The notes under the pieces were generated by a model. The model was given only the letters and a program-made list of their open reading frames with translations. It was not told the origin of the DNA and searched no databases. A DNA stretch of 64,000 nucleotides from Pisolithus tinctorius (Eukaryota > Basidiomycota > Agaricomycetes > Boletales > Pisolithaceae). The position numbers and the translations under genes are program-made. Below, piece by piece: positions 1 through 11,270 of this stretch. The stretch lies in the NCBI GenBank assembly GCA_024663395.1, contig JANFAH010000002.1, positions 2,108,001-2,172,000 of the forward strand, read 5' to 3'. Position 1 is the stretch's first letter. Each line of letters opens with the position of its first letter.

Positions 1-3000
1 GTGTCGAGTGGGTTGTTTTTTAGGGGGGAAGTCTTTAGGGAACCGTTTCTTATAAGCGGAGAGCATATCATCTGCATGTTCAAGGTGCGATTCTTTCTGC
101 CACAAGTTTTTGGAAGAAGGGTAACCCTTCCATTTAATCAAGAAGGCGTGTCCACGGCCAGACCTTTTATGGCCGACTATCGCCTCAACCTCGTACTCTT
201 CTTCCTTGTTGACCAGGTCAGGTGGTGGAGCCGGGAAGTTCGGTCCATGAATGTCATTTTTGCGATAGGGCGATAAGAGGGAAGCATGGAAGACATTGTG
301 GATCTTCCAATGTGCGGGGATCGTGAGGCGATACGTTATCGGAGATAGGACGTTGGAGATGACGAAGGGTCCTTCTCGTTTTGGTGCTAGCTTCCTATTT
401 TCATAGGAGCATTTCAAATTGCGTGCCTCTAGCCAAACCTTATCACCTTTCTGGAATGGGGTGAAGGGTCGTGACGAGCAGTCTTTCATTGTTTTTCCTG
501 CTAGGTTGTGGGCCGCTAGGGCTTCCTCTCTAGCTTTTCTGAGTTCATCGAGTCTGGACTCGGCGGCGGGAAGGTGGGTTTCCGCAATCAGGGAGGGAAG
601 GGGTTTTGGTTCATAGCCATACATGAGGTAGAACGGCGATTGACATGTGACGGAGTGGGGTTGGTGGTTGTGCGCGAATTCTGCCATAGGAAGGTTGGCT
701 ACCCACGAGGCGGGGTCGTTTTGGCAAAAGATGCGGAGATAGGTCTCCACTTCTTGGTTTACACGTTCAGTTTCTCCGTCAGTCTGTGGGTGGTATGCCG
801 TTGACAGGGCAAGAGAGTACCCTAAAAGGGAAGCTAGTTCTTTTGCGAAGGCGGAGGCGAACTGAGGGCCTCGATCAGATATAATTTTGTCGTACAACCC
901 AAAGCAGGAGTAGACTTTCTTGAAAAATAGTGCCGCGATGTCAGCAGCAGAGGCGGTTTTCTTGGTGGGTGATAAAATTACCCCCTTTGTAAGCCCATGG
1001 TCTACCATGACCAAAAGGGAATCATAACCGTATGAAACGGGTAAGTCGGTAACCAGATCGCAAGAGATCTGCTGGAAGGGGCAGGTTGTCGTGGAGGGAA
1101 TAGGCATAAGGGGTGGTGTCATGGGGTGAGTATTTACTTTGTTTTGCTGGCATATAGCACAGCCTTCAACGTATTTTCGGACAAAGGACACGAGTCCAGG
1201 CCACCAGAATTCGGATGAGACGAGTTGTCGGGTTTTCAGGACACCAGGGTGTCCGGCAGAGGGATGGTCATGGTGGTTGGACACGACGGTCCGGCGGAGG
1301 GTAGGGTCGTTGGGGATATACACCCGGTCTTTGTAAAGTAACACTCCACTGTCGAATCTCCAATCAGAGAGATGGGATTTGAACGGGAGTGGCATGTCAA
1401 CGTTCTCAATGGCACGAAGTGCTGTTTGGACGATGGGATCTTTTTCGGAAGATGATGTGACCTTCTGCGTAAGGTTGGTGTCAATAAGATTGATAAACAG
1501 GGTTTGGGGGAGGAGGGTGACTCCTTTGTTATCCTCATCATCTTCGGGAATATGATCAGGGCGGTGGGAGAGCACATCTGGTGCCGCCAGGTCTTTGCCT
1601 GGGATGTGTTCTAACTGCAAATCAAAGTCTGCAAGGTCGAGGAGCCAGCGGGCCTGGCGACGATTCAAATTCTGAGGAGCTTTGAAGTATGTCAGGTTTT
1701 TATGGTCGGTGAAGACCTTAACTGGGAATGGGGATCCATGGAGATAATGTCTCCAGGATTTCAATGCACGAATAACTCCTAGCAGTTCTCTGTCATAAAT
1801 GTCGTAGTTTCTTTCTGCAGGGTTAAATGATTGGGACAGGAAGGCACAGGGCTGCCATTGTCCATTCGAATCTTCTTGAAGGAGGATTCCTCCTGTTGCG
1901 TACTTGGACGTGTCTGTGGTAATTGTGAATGGCCGAGAGGTGTTGGGCATTCGAAGTGTAGGTTGTGCCATAAAGATCCGTTTGAGAAGTTCAAAGGCAT
2001 CTTGGCATTTCTTGGACCAACTCCAATCGACCGTTTTCTTGGTGAGGTCGATGAGTGGTCATGCAATGTCTGAGTAGTAGGGGACAAATCTCCGGTAAAA
2101 GTTTGCGAATCCTAGGAAGGATCGCACATCCTTGACCTTCTTAGGGACAGGCCAGTCGGCTATGCCCTGGACTTTGACGGGGTCCATGGCAATGGTGTTT
2201 TCTTTGATGATCATGCCAAGGTATTCCACCTTGGCAAGGTCAAAATGACATTTCTCCAGTTTTAAGGGAAGGGAGAGTTCCCTCATTCATTCGAGAACAC
2301 GACGGGTTCTTCGTTTATGTTCTTCGGGGTTGTTTGAAAAGATGAGAAGGTCATCCATATAGACGACTAGCCATCCTTCGGCGATCATATCTCTGAAAGA
2401 GTCGTTCATGAATCGCTGGAAGGTGGTGGGGGAGTTGCACAACCCGAAGAACATAACAGTTGGTTCGAAGAGTCCTTTGTGCGTGATGAACACTGCTTTC
2501 CATTGGTCTCCTTCTTTGACGTGGACATTATTATAGCCCGATCTGACATCCATTTTCATGAAGATAGAGGCTCCTTTTAGCTTGTCTACGAGGTCCGAAA
2601 CGAGGGGAAGAGGGTACGCATCCTTCACTGTATTCTTGTTTAGGTACCTGTAGTCTTGACAGGGGCGTAAGGAGCCGTCCTTCTTTCCTACGAAGAAGAA
2701 GGGGGCAGCTTGGGGGGACTTCGAGGGATGGATCTTTCCCTCGCGAAGGTTTTCTTCAATGAACCTTTCTGCGGACTCTCGCTCAGAGGGAGAGAGAGGG
2801 TATGCTTTGGCCACTTTGGGGACGAAGTCCTCTACAAGATTTATGGCGTGGTCATACGGTCGTGATGGAGGTAAAACTCCATCGGATGGTTTCTCGAAAA
2901 CCGAGGCGAAGTCCTTGTAATCTTCGGGAAGGACAGCCTTCGGTTTCTTTTTGTGTTCTTCTTGGGCTAACTCTGTAGCCGTGGTGATTTTTCGAAGAAG

Positions 3001-3669
3001 ACTATTGTTGGGATTAATCTTCTTTGCTTCTTCGACAAGTTTTCTGACCGACATAACGAAGTGTGCTCGGATGGTTTCGTCTTCCGGTTCTTCATAATCC
3101 ATGAATTTGTTTATCCCTTTCTTTTCAACAGGGGTTACAAGATTCACGGTTGATTCTTCGATGGCAACGGAAGAGACGTTGCGTCTTAATTCTTTAGATC
3201 TATCGGTTTTCTCATCGATAGACAGCGTGCCCATCCTCCAGTCCATGACAGGGTTGTTTTCCTGGAGCCAAGGGAGACCCAGAATGACGTTTTCCATTCC
3301 ACAGTTGATGACATGGAAAAAGGACTGGTGAACGAGTCCTTTAACCTTGAAGTAGAGGGTGGCGGAAAACAATATTCTTCCTTTAGAGTTTTGGGTTCCA
3401 TTGGCATTCTTTGCAAGGATGGGTTCAGCGAGGCGTTGAGTGGGGATTCGGTGTTTTCGCACAAAGCCCCAGTCGATGCAAGAAATTTCTGCTCCGGAGT
3501 CAACCAGAGCGGTAGTGTTGACGACTTTCTGAGTGGTTTCTGATGTGTAAAGGGAGATGGGGATCTGCATAGTACGTTCTGGTGTAGACGTTACAAGTAC
3601 AGGTGCAACAGAAACTAAACTGTCCTTAGTCTGGGGAACATCTGGCGTCAACGCAGAGTTCCCATTCAA
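1..3669 (-). pseudogene. pol: Pol polyprotein of gypsy element 1 (protease-RT-RNase H-integrase-chromodomain), two TGA stops
   Basis: One continuous reading frame from 3669 to position 1 and beyond, broken only by TGA at 2287-2289 and 2059-2061. Domains in order: aspartic protease (VDSGAEI near 3495), reverse transcriptase with the YMDD box near 2345, RNase H (TDHKNL near 1715), zinc-binding HHCC integrase N-terminus (HHDHPSAGHPG near 1265, CAIC near 1155), DDE core (CDLVTDLP, SDRGPQF, ETERVNQE), and a C-terminal chromodomain (FLIKWKGYP near 140). Family alignment expects arginine at both stops (VLE-R-MRE and DIA-R-PLID), so both look like CGA to TGA changes. Everything from 2058 to 1 was read codon by codon and is open. 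It would not make full-length Pol without readthrough. Confidence 0.9.
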
Positions 3670-4565
3670 AAATCCTTTCCAAGAGCTCTAGCAATGTTAA
3701 CTAGAGCGATGGATGGACCAGCGACTTTTTCTTCATCGTCGCTTTCTTCTACTTCCACAATTTTGCGGATTTTCTTGACTTTCTTTTGGGGAGTCTTCCC
3801 CTTGTCTGGACATTCTCGGGAGAGATGTCCCTTATTTCCGCAACCGAAACATCTTCCTTCTTTGATGTGATGGTCTTGTTCTTCTTTGGAGAGTCTCACT
3901 CCATCCACGTCCATGGCGTTAGGATCTTTTTCTTCAGCAAAATTGTTCCTTGGGTGGAACATTTTCTTTTCTTTTCTTCCAAAGGTTTCATTGACCTTTC
4001 TCCACTTGGCGTCGAACTTTTGTGCTTGGGTGTACCACTCAGTAACCTTGGTAGGAGTGGTTTCCATCATGTGAATCTGGTTCACGATGAAAGGTTTGAG
4101 TCCTTGTGAGAAGAACTCAATCAAGGCGATGTCTTCCGTGATGGTAGAGTCGGCGGCGGCAGTTCGGAAATCGGTGATATATTGCTCAACCGATTCTTTT
4201 TGTTTCAGGGTACGTAGCTTGGCGATGGCAGTACCCACGGTGTCTGCGGAGGTAAACGAAGCTTTGAAATCTTTTATGAAATCGGCAAAAGTGCCGAAAC
4301 TTGGGGGGTTCTTTTCCAGAGACGTTTTCTGGAAGGTGGCAGCCCAGGAGCGGGCGACATCTTTCTTCATGTACGACAGCGCATAGACAACCTTCTTGGT
4401 GTCAGAGTCGTACAATTCTTCGTTTACCAAGAGGTAGGTCTGTACGGAGTACAGCCAGCTCATGGCGTTCTTCTGGTTTCCATCAAAATCAGATGGGGCA
4501 CCAATCTTTAGTTCAGTGGCTTTGGTGGCATTGCCAACTGGTGCCTTCGACGATGAGCCAGACAT
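3666..4565 (-). CDS. gag: Gag polyprotein of gypsy element 1
   Basis: A 299-residue open frame starting at ATG (4565) and ending in TGA at 3666-3668. It would form the virus-like particle and bind element RNA. A retrotransposon-gag type helical domain occupies roughly residues 20-190, with the typical tryptophan-rich stretch near residues 33-75. A CCHC zinc knuckle (CFGCGNKGHLSREC) lies near residue 238 and is followed by a lysine-rich tail. No internal stop. Pol follows in the -1 frame: the last sense codon TTT sits in a run of five T just before the gag stop, so a -1 slip would enter pol. No ATG heads the pol frame at that point. Confidence 0.88.
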   Translation of the reverse strand: MSGSSSKAPVGNATKATELKIGAPSDFDGNQKNAMSWLYSVQTYLLVNEELYDSDTKKVVYALSYMKKDVARSWAATFQKTSLEKNPPSFGTFADFIKDFKASFTSADTVGTAIAKLRTLKQKESVEQYITDFRTAAADSTITEDIALIEFFSQGLKPFIVNQIHMMETTPTKVTEWYTQAQKFDAKWRKVNETFGRKEKKMFHPRNNFAEEKDPNAMDVDGVRLSKEEQDHHIKEGRCFGCGNKGHLSRECPDKGKTPQKKVKKIRKIVEVEESDDEEKVAGPSIALVNIARALGKDF

Positions 4566-4771
4566 CGTAATCTGTGGTGGGGGTGGCGGTACAGAGAAAA
4601 GTGGCGGCGGGCTTGGTTGGATGGGGGTACCAAGCGATGCGAGTGACTGGGAGAAGAGATTCGAGAGAATTCCAGAGGTAAAACCTCTATCTGGCTGTTT
4701 GGGTTCGTTGGAGGAGGTGTCAGTGACAGTGCTCTCCTGTTCTTCGTCAGATGACGATTCTTCGCAAGTGG

Positions 4772-4788
4772 GTCACAACGGCGCCCAA
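4772..4788 (-). other. Candidate tRNA primer-binding site of element 1
   Basis: Minus strand TGGGCGCCGTTGTGACC, a TGG-led sequence complementary to a hypothetical tRNA 3' end finishing in CCA. It lies 8 bases inside the proposed LTR end, as a primer site should. The tRNA species cannot be assigned by eye. Confidence 0.3.
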
Positions 4789-4796
4789 CGTCGGTT

Positions 4797-5316
4797 GTTT
4801 CGGGGGTTCGTGGTGGTGCACTAAGCAGTGACCGTTTTGGCCAAAGGCTGTTAGACTTGAGCTTTTGTTACGCTCGACCGAAGTCAAGACGTAGGGAGAG
4901 CTCAAACGCAGACTAAGGTTTCTACTGAGCAACGGCTGCAGTAACCTCTGTAATCGACAGAGGATTTAAGGCAACACCGGTAAGAGTGGTCCTTGTTAGG
5001 GACACTGAGGGCGAAGTTCTGAGAACACTGCATATGATTGAGCAGCTCAAGTCTGGGTTTCCAGGACTTGAGCTGGCAGTCTAAATACTACACAGAAATG
5101 GACCATGAGGCGTCTGCATGTAACGAGGTAACTACACCATTGGTTGAACAACGACGACACATGTCCTAAGCATGTAACGAGCTAGTAATGCTAGTGGTGG
5201 AAATAGGGAGCCGTCGGATCAGAGAGAAGACGGCTCAGAAAGGAAATTAAGTCCAACGGTTCAAAAATGAGGTAAACGTACAACAGGAAAGGAAAAGCCA
5301 GGGGTGAAATGTAACA
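4797..5316 (-). repeat. Probable 5' LTR of gypsy element 1
   Basis: About 520 bp between the gag leader and the point where the gag frame of the neighbouring element resumes. On the minus strand it begins TGTTACATTTCACC (5316 downward) and ends CGAAACA (4797), giving the expected TG..CA ends with a short TGTT/AACA inverted repeat. The boundary at 5316 rests on the neighbouring gag sequence restarting right after it. The boundary at 4797 rests on the LTR end lying a few bases before a candidate primer site. The second LTR is not in the window, so this is not confirmed by LTR comparison. Confidence 0.5.
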
Positions 5317-5771
5317 GCATCAAGGATGAGATCGCTCACGTCGGAAAACCTTCTACCCTTGCACAACTCCGCGAACTCACTCAGACCATCGATGCACGCT
5401 ACTGGGAGCACAAAGCAGAGATCTCGTCCACCACCAAGTCCACCTCCGACAAGTCGCAGTCTTCCAACTCCGACAATAAAACTAAATTGTCGTCCTTGTC
5501 ATCCTCCACTCCAAAGTCCGACGCCAAGGGCAAGGGCAAGCAGAAACATCCACCCAAGTCCAATATTGCCCACCTTCTGGGCAAAGATGGCAAACTCACC
5601 TCTGCTGAGCGCCAGCGCAGGATGAAAAACAACCTCTGCCTCTTCTGTGGCAAGGCTGGCCACTCTGCTAAGGACTGCCCCAAGTCCACCTCTCATGCAG
5701 CCAAAGCCTGTGCAGCTACGGCTGGAACTCCGCCTACTCCGACTGAGGAGAAGGCAGAGCCAAAAAATTAG
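5317..5771 (+). pseudogene. gag: Gag C-terminal fragment of gypsy element 2
   Basis: In-frame sequence beginning IKDEIAHV, the middle of a gypsy gag, with the common YWEHKAEI motif and a zinc knuckle (CLFCGKAGHSAKDC) encoded near 5640-5680. It ends TAG at 5769-5771. The first ATG available (5304) lies in the LTR of element 1, so it is not the ancestral start. The N-terminal half is missing. The fragment overlaps pol in the -1 frame at a slippery run of A. Confidence 0.85.
5762..5768 (+). promoter_or_regulatory. Candidate -1 ribosomal frameshift heptamer (gag to pol)
   Basis: The gag-frame reading is A AAA AAT directly before the gag stop TAG (5769-5771). A -1 slip re-pairs both tRNAs on AAA AAA and continues TTA GTC into the open pol frame. 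This fits the X XXY YYZ rule for programmed -1 frameshifting, and the pol frame is open from that point. A downstream pseudoknot was not assessed. Confidence 0.5.
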
Positions 5772-8698
5772 TCCGCTCCTCCAGGGAGCTTGCACAGCCT
5801 GGAGGAAGCGTTGATACCAAATGTGCACAGCCAGACATCCAACTCAACGCATCCGCTCTTTCTAGTCCCAATTCTTTACTTCCGTCTGTAACTCTTCTTG
5901 ACTATTCTGTTGATACTGTTTCTGTGTTGATCGATTCCGGCTCTTCTCATTGTTTCGTAGACCCGTCAATAATTAAATAATATGCTATCCCTGTTTCCTC
6001 CATTTCTCTGCCAATTCCACTCCGCTTGTTTGATGGTAGTACAAATGCTGTCATTTCCCAAGAAGTAGATCTTTCCCTCTGCTTTCCTTCCGGCAATGTC
6101 AGTTCCGTTTCATTTTATGTTACTCCATTGGATTCTTCATGTTCGCTGGTGTTAGGACACAACTGGCTCACCTGCTTCAATCTGTTGATTGACTGGGTAC
6201 TGGGCAGTATATCGTTCAAACCATCGTTACAGGGAATGCCGACACCCCAGGTGCCTTCGTCATCTTCTGCTGCGACCTCCGCTCTGGATCCGACACCCTC
6301 CGCTCTGTTTGCAGCTCCGACTGCACCTCCGACAGACTCGCCGCACTCCGCTCCGCTCATCTCACTCATCAATGCTGCTGCATATGTCAGAGCCTGTGCT
6401 CTCCCTGGCTCTAGACAGTTCCACTTACAGCTCTCCACTGATGATGTGAAGCTTCGTGCGTCCTCCACTTCTTCTCCGCCTCCTGACCTCTCCTCGGTTC
6501 CTCCTGAGTATCACGAGTTTGCTGATGTCTTTAGCAAAGACAAGGCCACAGAACTTCCGCCACACCGCTCGTTCGATCTCAAGATCGACCTCGAGGAAGG
6601 AGCCTCTCCACCCATTGGTACAATCTACTCTCTTTCTCCACCAGAGCTTGAGGCTCTCCACACCTTCATTGATGAGCATCTTGGCTATGGCTTCATCAAA
6701 CAATCCACCTCCACTCATGGTGCCCCTGTCCTCTTCGTAAAGAAGAAGGACAGTTCACTCCACCTCTGCGTAGACTATTGAGGACTCAACAAAATCATGA
6801 AAAAAGATCGCTATCTGCTGCCGCTCATCTCCAACCTACTTGACTCTCCAAGCCGCACTAAAGTCTACACCAAGATCGATCTCCACCATGCCTATCATCT
6901 AGTCTGCATAGCAGATGGAGATGAATGGAAAACGGCTTTCCACACTTGTTATGGTTCTTACGAGTGGCGGGTAATGCCATTCGGTCTGACTAATGTGCCT
7001 GCAGCTTTCCAGCGATTCATCAATAGCATCTTTGCAGACATGCTCGATGTCTGCGTCATGGTATACCTCAATGACATCCTAATCTATTTGCAGGACATGG
7101 AGTCGCATCGCGAACATGTAAAAGAGGTACTCTGCTGCCTTCGAAAGCATGGCCTTTATGCCAAGCCGGAGAAGTGCGAGTTTCACTCCAACTCCGTCGA
7201 GTACCTCAGTTATGTTCTTTCTCCCTCTGGTCTCACCATGTCCACTGAGAAGGTTCAGGCAGTCTGCGACTGGCCTGAGCCGTGGAAGGTGCGAGACATC
7301 CAGTCCTTCCTCGGCTTCGCAAATTTCTACAGACGATTCATTAATAACTACTCTGACATCGTCATTCCACTCACTCGCCTCACGTGAAAGGGTGCTCCTT
7401 GGAACTTTTCCGAGGAGTGCCGGTCCACTTTCCTCCACCTGAAGGATGCCTTCAGCTCTGCTCCTATTCTCACTCATTGGGTTCCTGATGCTCCGCTTAC
7501 AGTTGAAACCGATGCCTCCGACTATGCCATTGCTGGCATTTTGTCGATCACCTGCTCTGACGGTGAACTCCGCCCAGTCGCTTTCTACTCTCGCACCATG
7601 ACTGTGCCAGAACTCAACTATGATACCCACAACAAGGAGCTGTTGGCTATCTTCGAGGCCTTCCACCATTGGCAGCATTACTTAGAAGGCTCCGCCTTAC
7701 CTGTCGATGTGGTGACGGACCACAAAAACCTTGAGTACTTTTCTACCTCTAAGGTTCTCACTTGTCGACAGGCCCGCTGGTTGGAGTACCTTTCCCAGTT
7801 CAATCTTTCGATTCACTTCCGACCTGGCTGCCTAGGAGCCAAACCCGACACACTTATGCAACGTTGGGACATCTACCCAAAAGGGGGGGATAGGGACTAC
7901 ATGCAGGTAAATCCTCACAACCTCCGCCCTATGTTTACACAGGAGCAACTTGCATTGTCCCTCCATACCACCACCCTCTTGGCACCTGTACTCCGCGCCG
8001 CCATGGTCTTCGATGTTGAGTGCTTGCACTTCGACATCATCTCCGCCCTACCCTCAGACCCTGTCTCCGCCAGCCATCTCCCAACTCCAACTAAGCCTTG
8101 GTGGTCCCTGGACTCCGATGGTCTACTCTGCCTTGACGGTCGTATCTTTGTCCCTGACATTGATGACCTCCGCCTTCGAGTGCTTTGGTTCAAGCATGAT
8201 CATCCTCTAGCAGGCCATTTCGGGCAGAACCGCACCCTAGAACTCGTCCACAGGGACTATGTGTGGCCCAACCTCTGCTCCGACGTAAAAGAATATGTCA
8301 GGTCTTGCACTGCCTGTGGATGGAGCAAAACTCCGCGCCACCACCCTTATGGTCTACTGAAGCAACTCCCCATCCCAGAGAGACCTTGGAACTCCATCTC
8401 CATGGACTTCATCGAACACCTCCCCAACTCCGATGGCTACTCTGCCATACTCGTGGTAGTGGACTGCCTCTCAAAGCAAGCGGTGTTCATCCCCACCCAC
8501 GACTCCGTCACCTCTGCCAAACTTGCTAAGCTCTTCCTTACCCATGTCTTCTCCAAGCATGGAGTACCAGCTAATGTCACCTCCGACAGAGGTCCTGAGT
8601 TCGTCTCACACTTCTTCCGCTCTCTAGGAAAGGCCCTTGATATGTGTCTTCACTTCACCTCGGGTTACCACCCAGAAGGCGATGGCCAAACCAAGTGA

Positions 8699-9030
8699 AT
8701 GAACCAGACCCTTGAGCAGTACCTTCATGTCTACTGTAACTACCAACAAGACAACTGGGCTGAGCTGTTACCTCTAGCAGAGTTTGCTTTCAACAACACA
8801 CCAAGTGTGACAACTGGAGTTTCTCCCTTCTTCACTAACAAGGGATACCATCCAAACCTAGCAAATGAACCAGACCCTCAAACAGTACCTTCGTGTCGAC
8901 TGTAACTACCAACAAGACAACTGGGCTGAGCTGTTACCTCTAGCGGAGTTCGCTTTCAACAACGCACCAAGTGCGACTACTGGAGTTTCTCCCTTCTTTG
9001 CTAACAAGGGATACCATCCAAACTTGTCTG
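8699..9030 (+). repeat. 166-bp tandem duplication inside integrase of element 2
   Basis: Two adjacent copies, 8699-8864 and 8865-9030, both encoding [24 protein letters not shown]. 166 is not a multiple of three, so the second copy is in a different frame, and only that one joins the rest of the integrase C-terminus. The copies differ mostly by C/T and G/A changes: for instance the first copy reads catgtct where the second reads cgtgtcg. Confidence 0.9.
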
Positions 9031-9824
9031 TGGTCCCTGACCAAGACTTCACCTCTCTGAGGGCTCACGACTATGTCATCGAGCTCTCTGTCCTTCATGA
9101 CTTCCTCTGCTCTGAAATGTCTGCTGCTCAACAGCGCTACCAGGGTCCAGCAGATGCTAAACGCATACCTCCGCCTGAGTTCAAGGTTGGAGAACAGGCC
9201 TACGTCAAAGCCAAGTACTTCCGCTCCACTCATCCTTCGGAAAAACTCTCTGAAAAGTACTTAGGTCCGTTCACCATCCTGGCCAGGCCAGGTATGCATT
9301 CTGTCACCCTTAAGCTCCCTGACTCTATGCGCTTGGTACATCCGGTCTTCCATGTCTCACAACTGGAAGCTGCAGCGGCTAACCCTTTCCCAAACCGACA
9401 ACAACCTCTGCCTCCGCCAGTGGATGTCAATGGTGACCTTGAGTATGAAGTATCAGAGATACTCGACTCTAAGGTGGACCGCCATTGCCGCCACTGTCAA
9501 CTCTTGTATCTAGTCCGCTGGGCTGGTTATGAGAACACCGATGAAGAAACCTCTTGGTTGCTTGCAACTGAGCTAGATCACGCTTCCGACATAGTATTTG
9601 CTTTCCATGAACGCTATCCACACAAACCTGGCCTGTACCAACCTCCACCATAATACTCCGCCTCTTACCGAACTACCTTAAGTACTTTAGAATTTTCTCC
9701 ACTTATCCATTTCACTTCTCAGAGTCACAAACAAAATCGCAAGTCTATCTCGTAGTAATACAAAATATACAAACTAAAGACAAAAAAAAAAAAAAGAGAA
9801 AAGAAACAAGAAAACACAACTACT

Positions 9825-11077
9825 CTACTCTTCCATCGCTTGCTCTCCGCCACCCTCCTGTTCTTCACTGCCTTCCTGCTCTCCTTCAACTTCTTCCTCG
9901 TTATCCCCCTCTGCACCTTCATCCGCTTCCTCTCGCTGGTCCTCCGCCGCCTCTGACTGAGGCCTTTTCCAACCTCCTCCCGCGCGCTCGAGTTCAGCCA
10001 GTCTGGCTTCACACACGTCTTCCCTCCTCCTCATCTCTGCCCACTCCGCCCATGCGCGGTACATTCCCCACTCGTCGGCAGTCTGCTCCGCTGCCTCCGC
10101 CATCCGCTCCACTGCCCTTGCCATCCTCTCGAAGGCTGTCGCAGCCTTCTCATGCGCTGCCACGTACCTCTCCACAGCCTGCAGCTGCCGCTCCCACTCC
10201 CACTCCGTCCGCCAGGAGGAGACCCCTGCCCCTGAGGGTCCCTTGTGTGGTGTTACAGGCTCCTCCTCGTCTTCTCTGCCTATCTCCCGCTTGTCATCTG
10301 CTTCCTCCATCTCTGTCGCTTTCTCCTTCCCCTTCCCTCGCATCCTCTTCTTCTTCTCTCCTCAGGAGCTCCCCATCCCTGCTCTCTTCCGCGAAGGCCC
10401 TGCCGCCGCCTCTTCCCGCATCCAACTGCACGTCTTCTTCTTGTTATGACAGGGCACGCAGGCCCTGGTCTTGCCTTGTCCCAGCTCGCACTGCCCCACT
10501 GTCAGACTCGCTATACAGCGAGTGCAGGGGGCTCTCTTGGTCGCGGTGACCACCACAGAGGCCCCAGGGACCTTCTGGGCAGTGTTGACGTCATACACCA
10601 CTCCGGTTAACCTGAAATAGAGTAAGGTCAAAAAAAAAAATAGGTCAGCTCTGCCTGACTTGCAGTAATCTGCTACTCACCTCTGCACGGCCTCATCCCT
10701 CCTGGCCTGGGCTCTCTCCTGAGAGGCTCTCTGCCTCTGCCTCTCTGCCTCTTCCTCTGCTGCCCTCTTCTTTCGAGCCTCCTCTTCCTCTGTTGCCCTT
10801 CTCCTCTGAGCCTCCTCTTCCACTCTCTTCTTCTGCTCTGCCTCCAACCGCTCCTCCTCCGCCTTCCGCCTCTTGGCCTCCTCGCGCTTGGCCTTGCGCT
10901 CTCTCTCTCTCTCCGCTCGGCCTCCTCTCATCAGTGCGCCTTCTCTGCGGACTTCTCTCGCTCAGTGTTGGTGGAGTCGTCGGTGAGGATGACCAGCTCT
11001 TCATCCACGACTTGGGAGTAGTTGTGAATGTGGCCGGGGGTTGGCTGGGGGGTGTTGCTCTGGCGCTGGGAAGGCAT
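9825..11077 (-). pseudogene. Antisense gene in the 3' region of element 2: basic/coiled-coil protein with a cysteine cluster
   Basis: Minus-strand coding-like sequence opposite to pol. It opens with ATG (11077) MPSQRQSN, then a long Arg/Glu-rich coiled coil (about 10930-10690). A 69-nt intron with GTGAGT donor and CAG acceptor spans 10612-10680, followed by a cysteine cluster (CTRC..C..ACVPCHNKKKTC near 10540-10440) reminiscent of Zn2Cys6 DNA-binding proteins. The C-terminus (10343-9825) is acidic. Damage: a frame change near 10931 and a TGA at 10362-10364. Antisense ORFs of this composition are known in gypsy elements of mushrooms, as far as I recall. The role is unknown. DNA or RNA binding is a guess from the cysteines. 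Confidence 0.6.
10612..10680 (-). other. Intron of the antisense gene
   Basis: Read on the minus strand it starts GTGAGT, has a CTGAC branch-point-like motif, a T-rich stretch, and ends TTTCAG. Its length is 69 nt, typical for basidiomycetes. The same frame is open on both sides. Confidence 0.6.
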
Positions 11078-11257
11078 GATGATGGAGGGAAGGGACGAAG
11101 GTTCAGTACCCTAACACGTGTTTTTAAGCGGTACTTCGAACTCCGATGGAGCTCTGCCACAGCTAAAGCCATCATCCTTGAGGCATCAAAATAATTTCAA
11201 ATGATCAACTCGTGTTGATCTCATCCCGTACATGCGGCCTTCAGGGGTTCAGGCCCT

Positions 11258-11267
11258 AAGGGGGGGG
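11258..11267 (+). promoter_or_regulatory. Polypurine tract of element 2
   Basis: AAGGGGGGGG, three bases before the LTR start TGTCATAACC at 11271. It would prime plus-strand DNA synthesis during reverse transcription. Confidence 0.7.
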
Positions 11268-11270
11268 CAC

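Larger units (their letters stand above)
1..5316 (-). mobile_element. Chromodomain Ty3/gypsy LTR retrotransposon (element 1), left end outside the window
   Basis: Read on the minus strand the order is LTR, leader, gag, protease, reverse transcriptase, RNase H, integrase, chromodomain, which is the Ty3/gypsy (Metaviridae, chromovirus) order. Pol is still open at position 1, so the 3' LTR lies outside the window. The upstream end cuts the gag frame of a second, plus-strand gypsy element at about 5317, so this element probably inserted into that one. Coding sequence is nearly intact, with only two in-frame TGA codons in pol, which suggests a fairly young insertion. Target-site duplication cannot be checked because the other end is missing. 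Confidence 0.9.
5762..9653 (+). pseudogene. pol: Pol polyprotein of gypsy element 2, with four stops and a frame-shifting duplication
   Basis: Domains in order: aspartic protease (IDSGSSHCF near 5930), reverse transcriptase (VYLNDILIY near 7060, where YLND replaces the usual Y-x-D-D), RNase H (VETDASDYA near 7505, TDHKNLEYF near 7720), integrase zinc domain and DDE core (MDFIEHLP, SDRGPEF), and a C-terminal chromodomain (LVRWAGYENTDEETSW near 9510). Stops: TAA 5978-5980, TGA 6779-6781 (inside CVDY-x-GLN), TGA 7385-7387 (LT-x-KGAPW) and TGA 8696-8698 (GQTK-x-MNQ). The family has arginine at the last three. After 8864 a 166-bp tandem duplication shifts the frame by one. The asparagine in the RT active site is another sign of decay. 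Confidence 0.9.

Noticed and set aside
1236..2087. Minus-strand frames at 1236-1577 and 1779-2087
   Set aside because: They are out-of-frame shadows of the gypsy pol frame, which reads RNase H and integrase without a break from 2058 to 1.
3101..4824. Plus-strand frames opposite gag/pol of element 1
   Set aside because: Antisense shadows with no start context, intron or domain, unlike the antisense gene of element 2.
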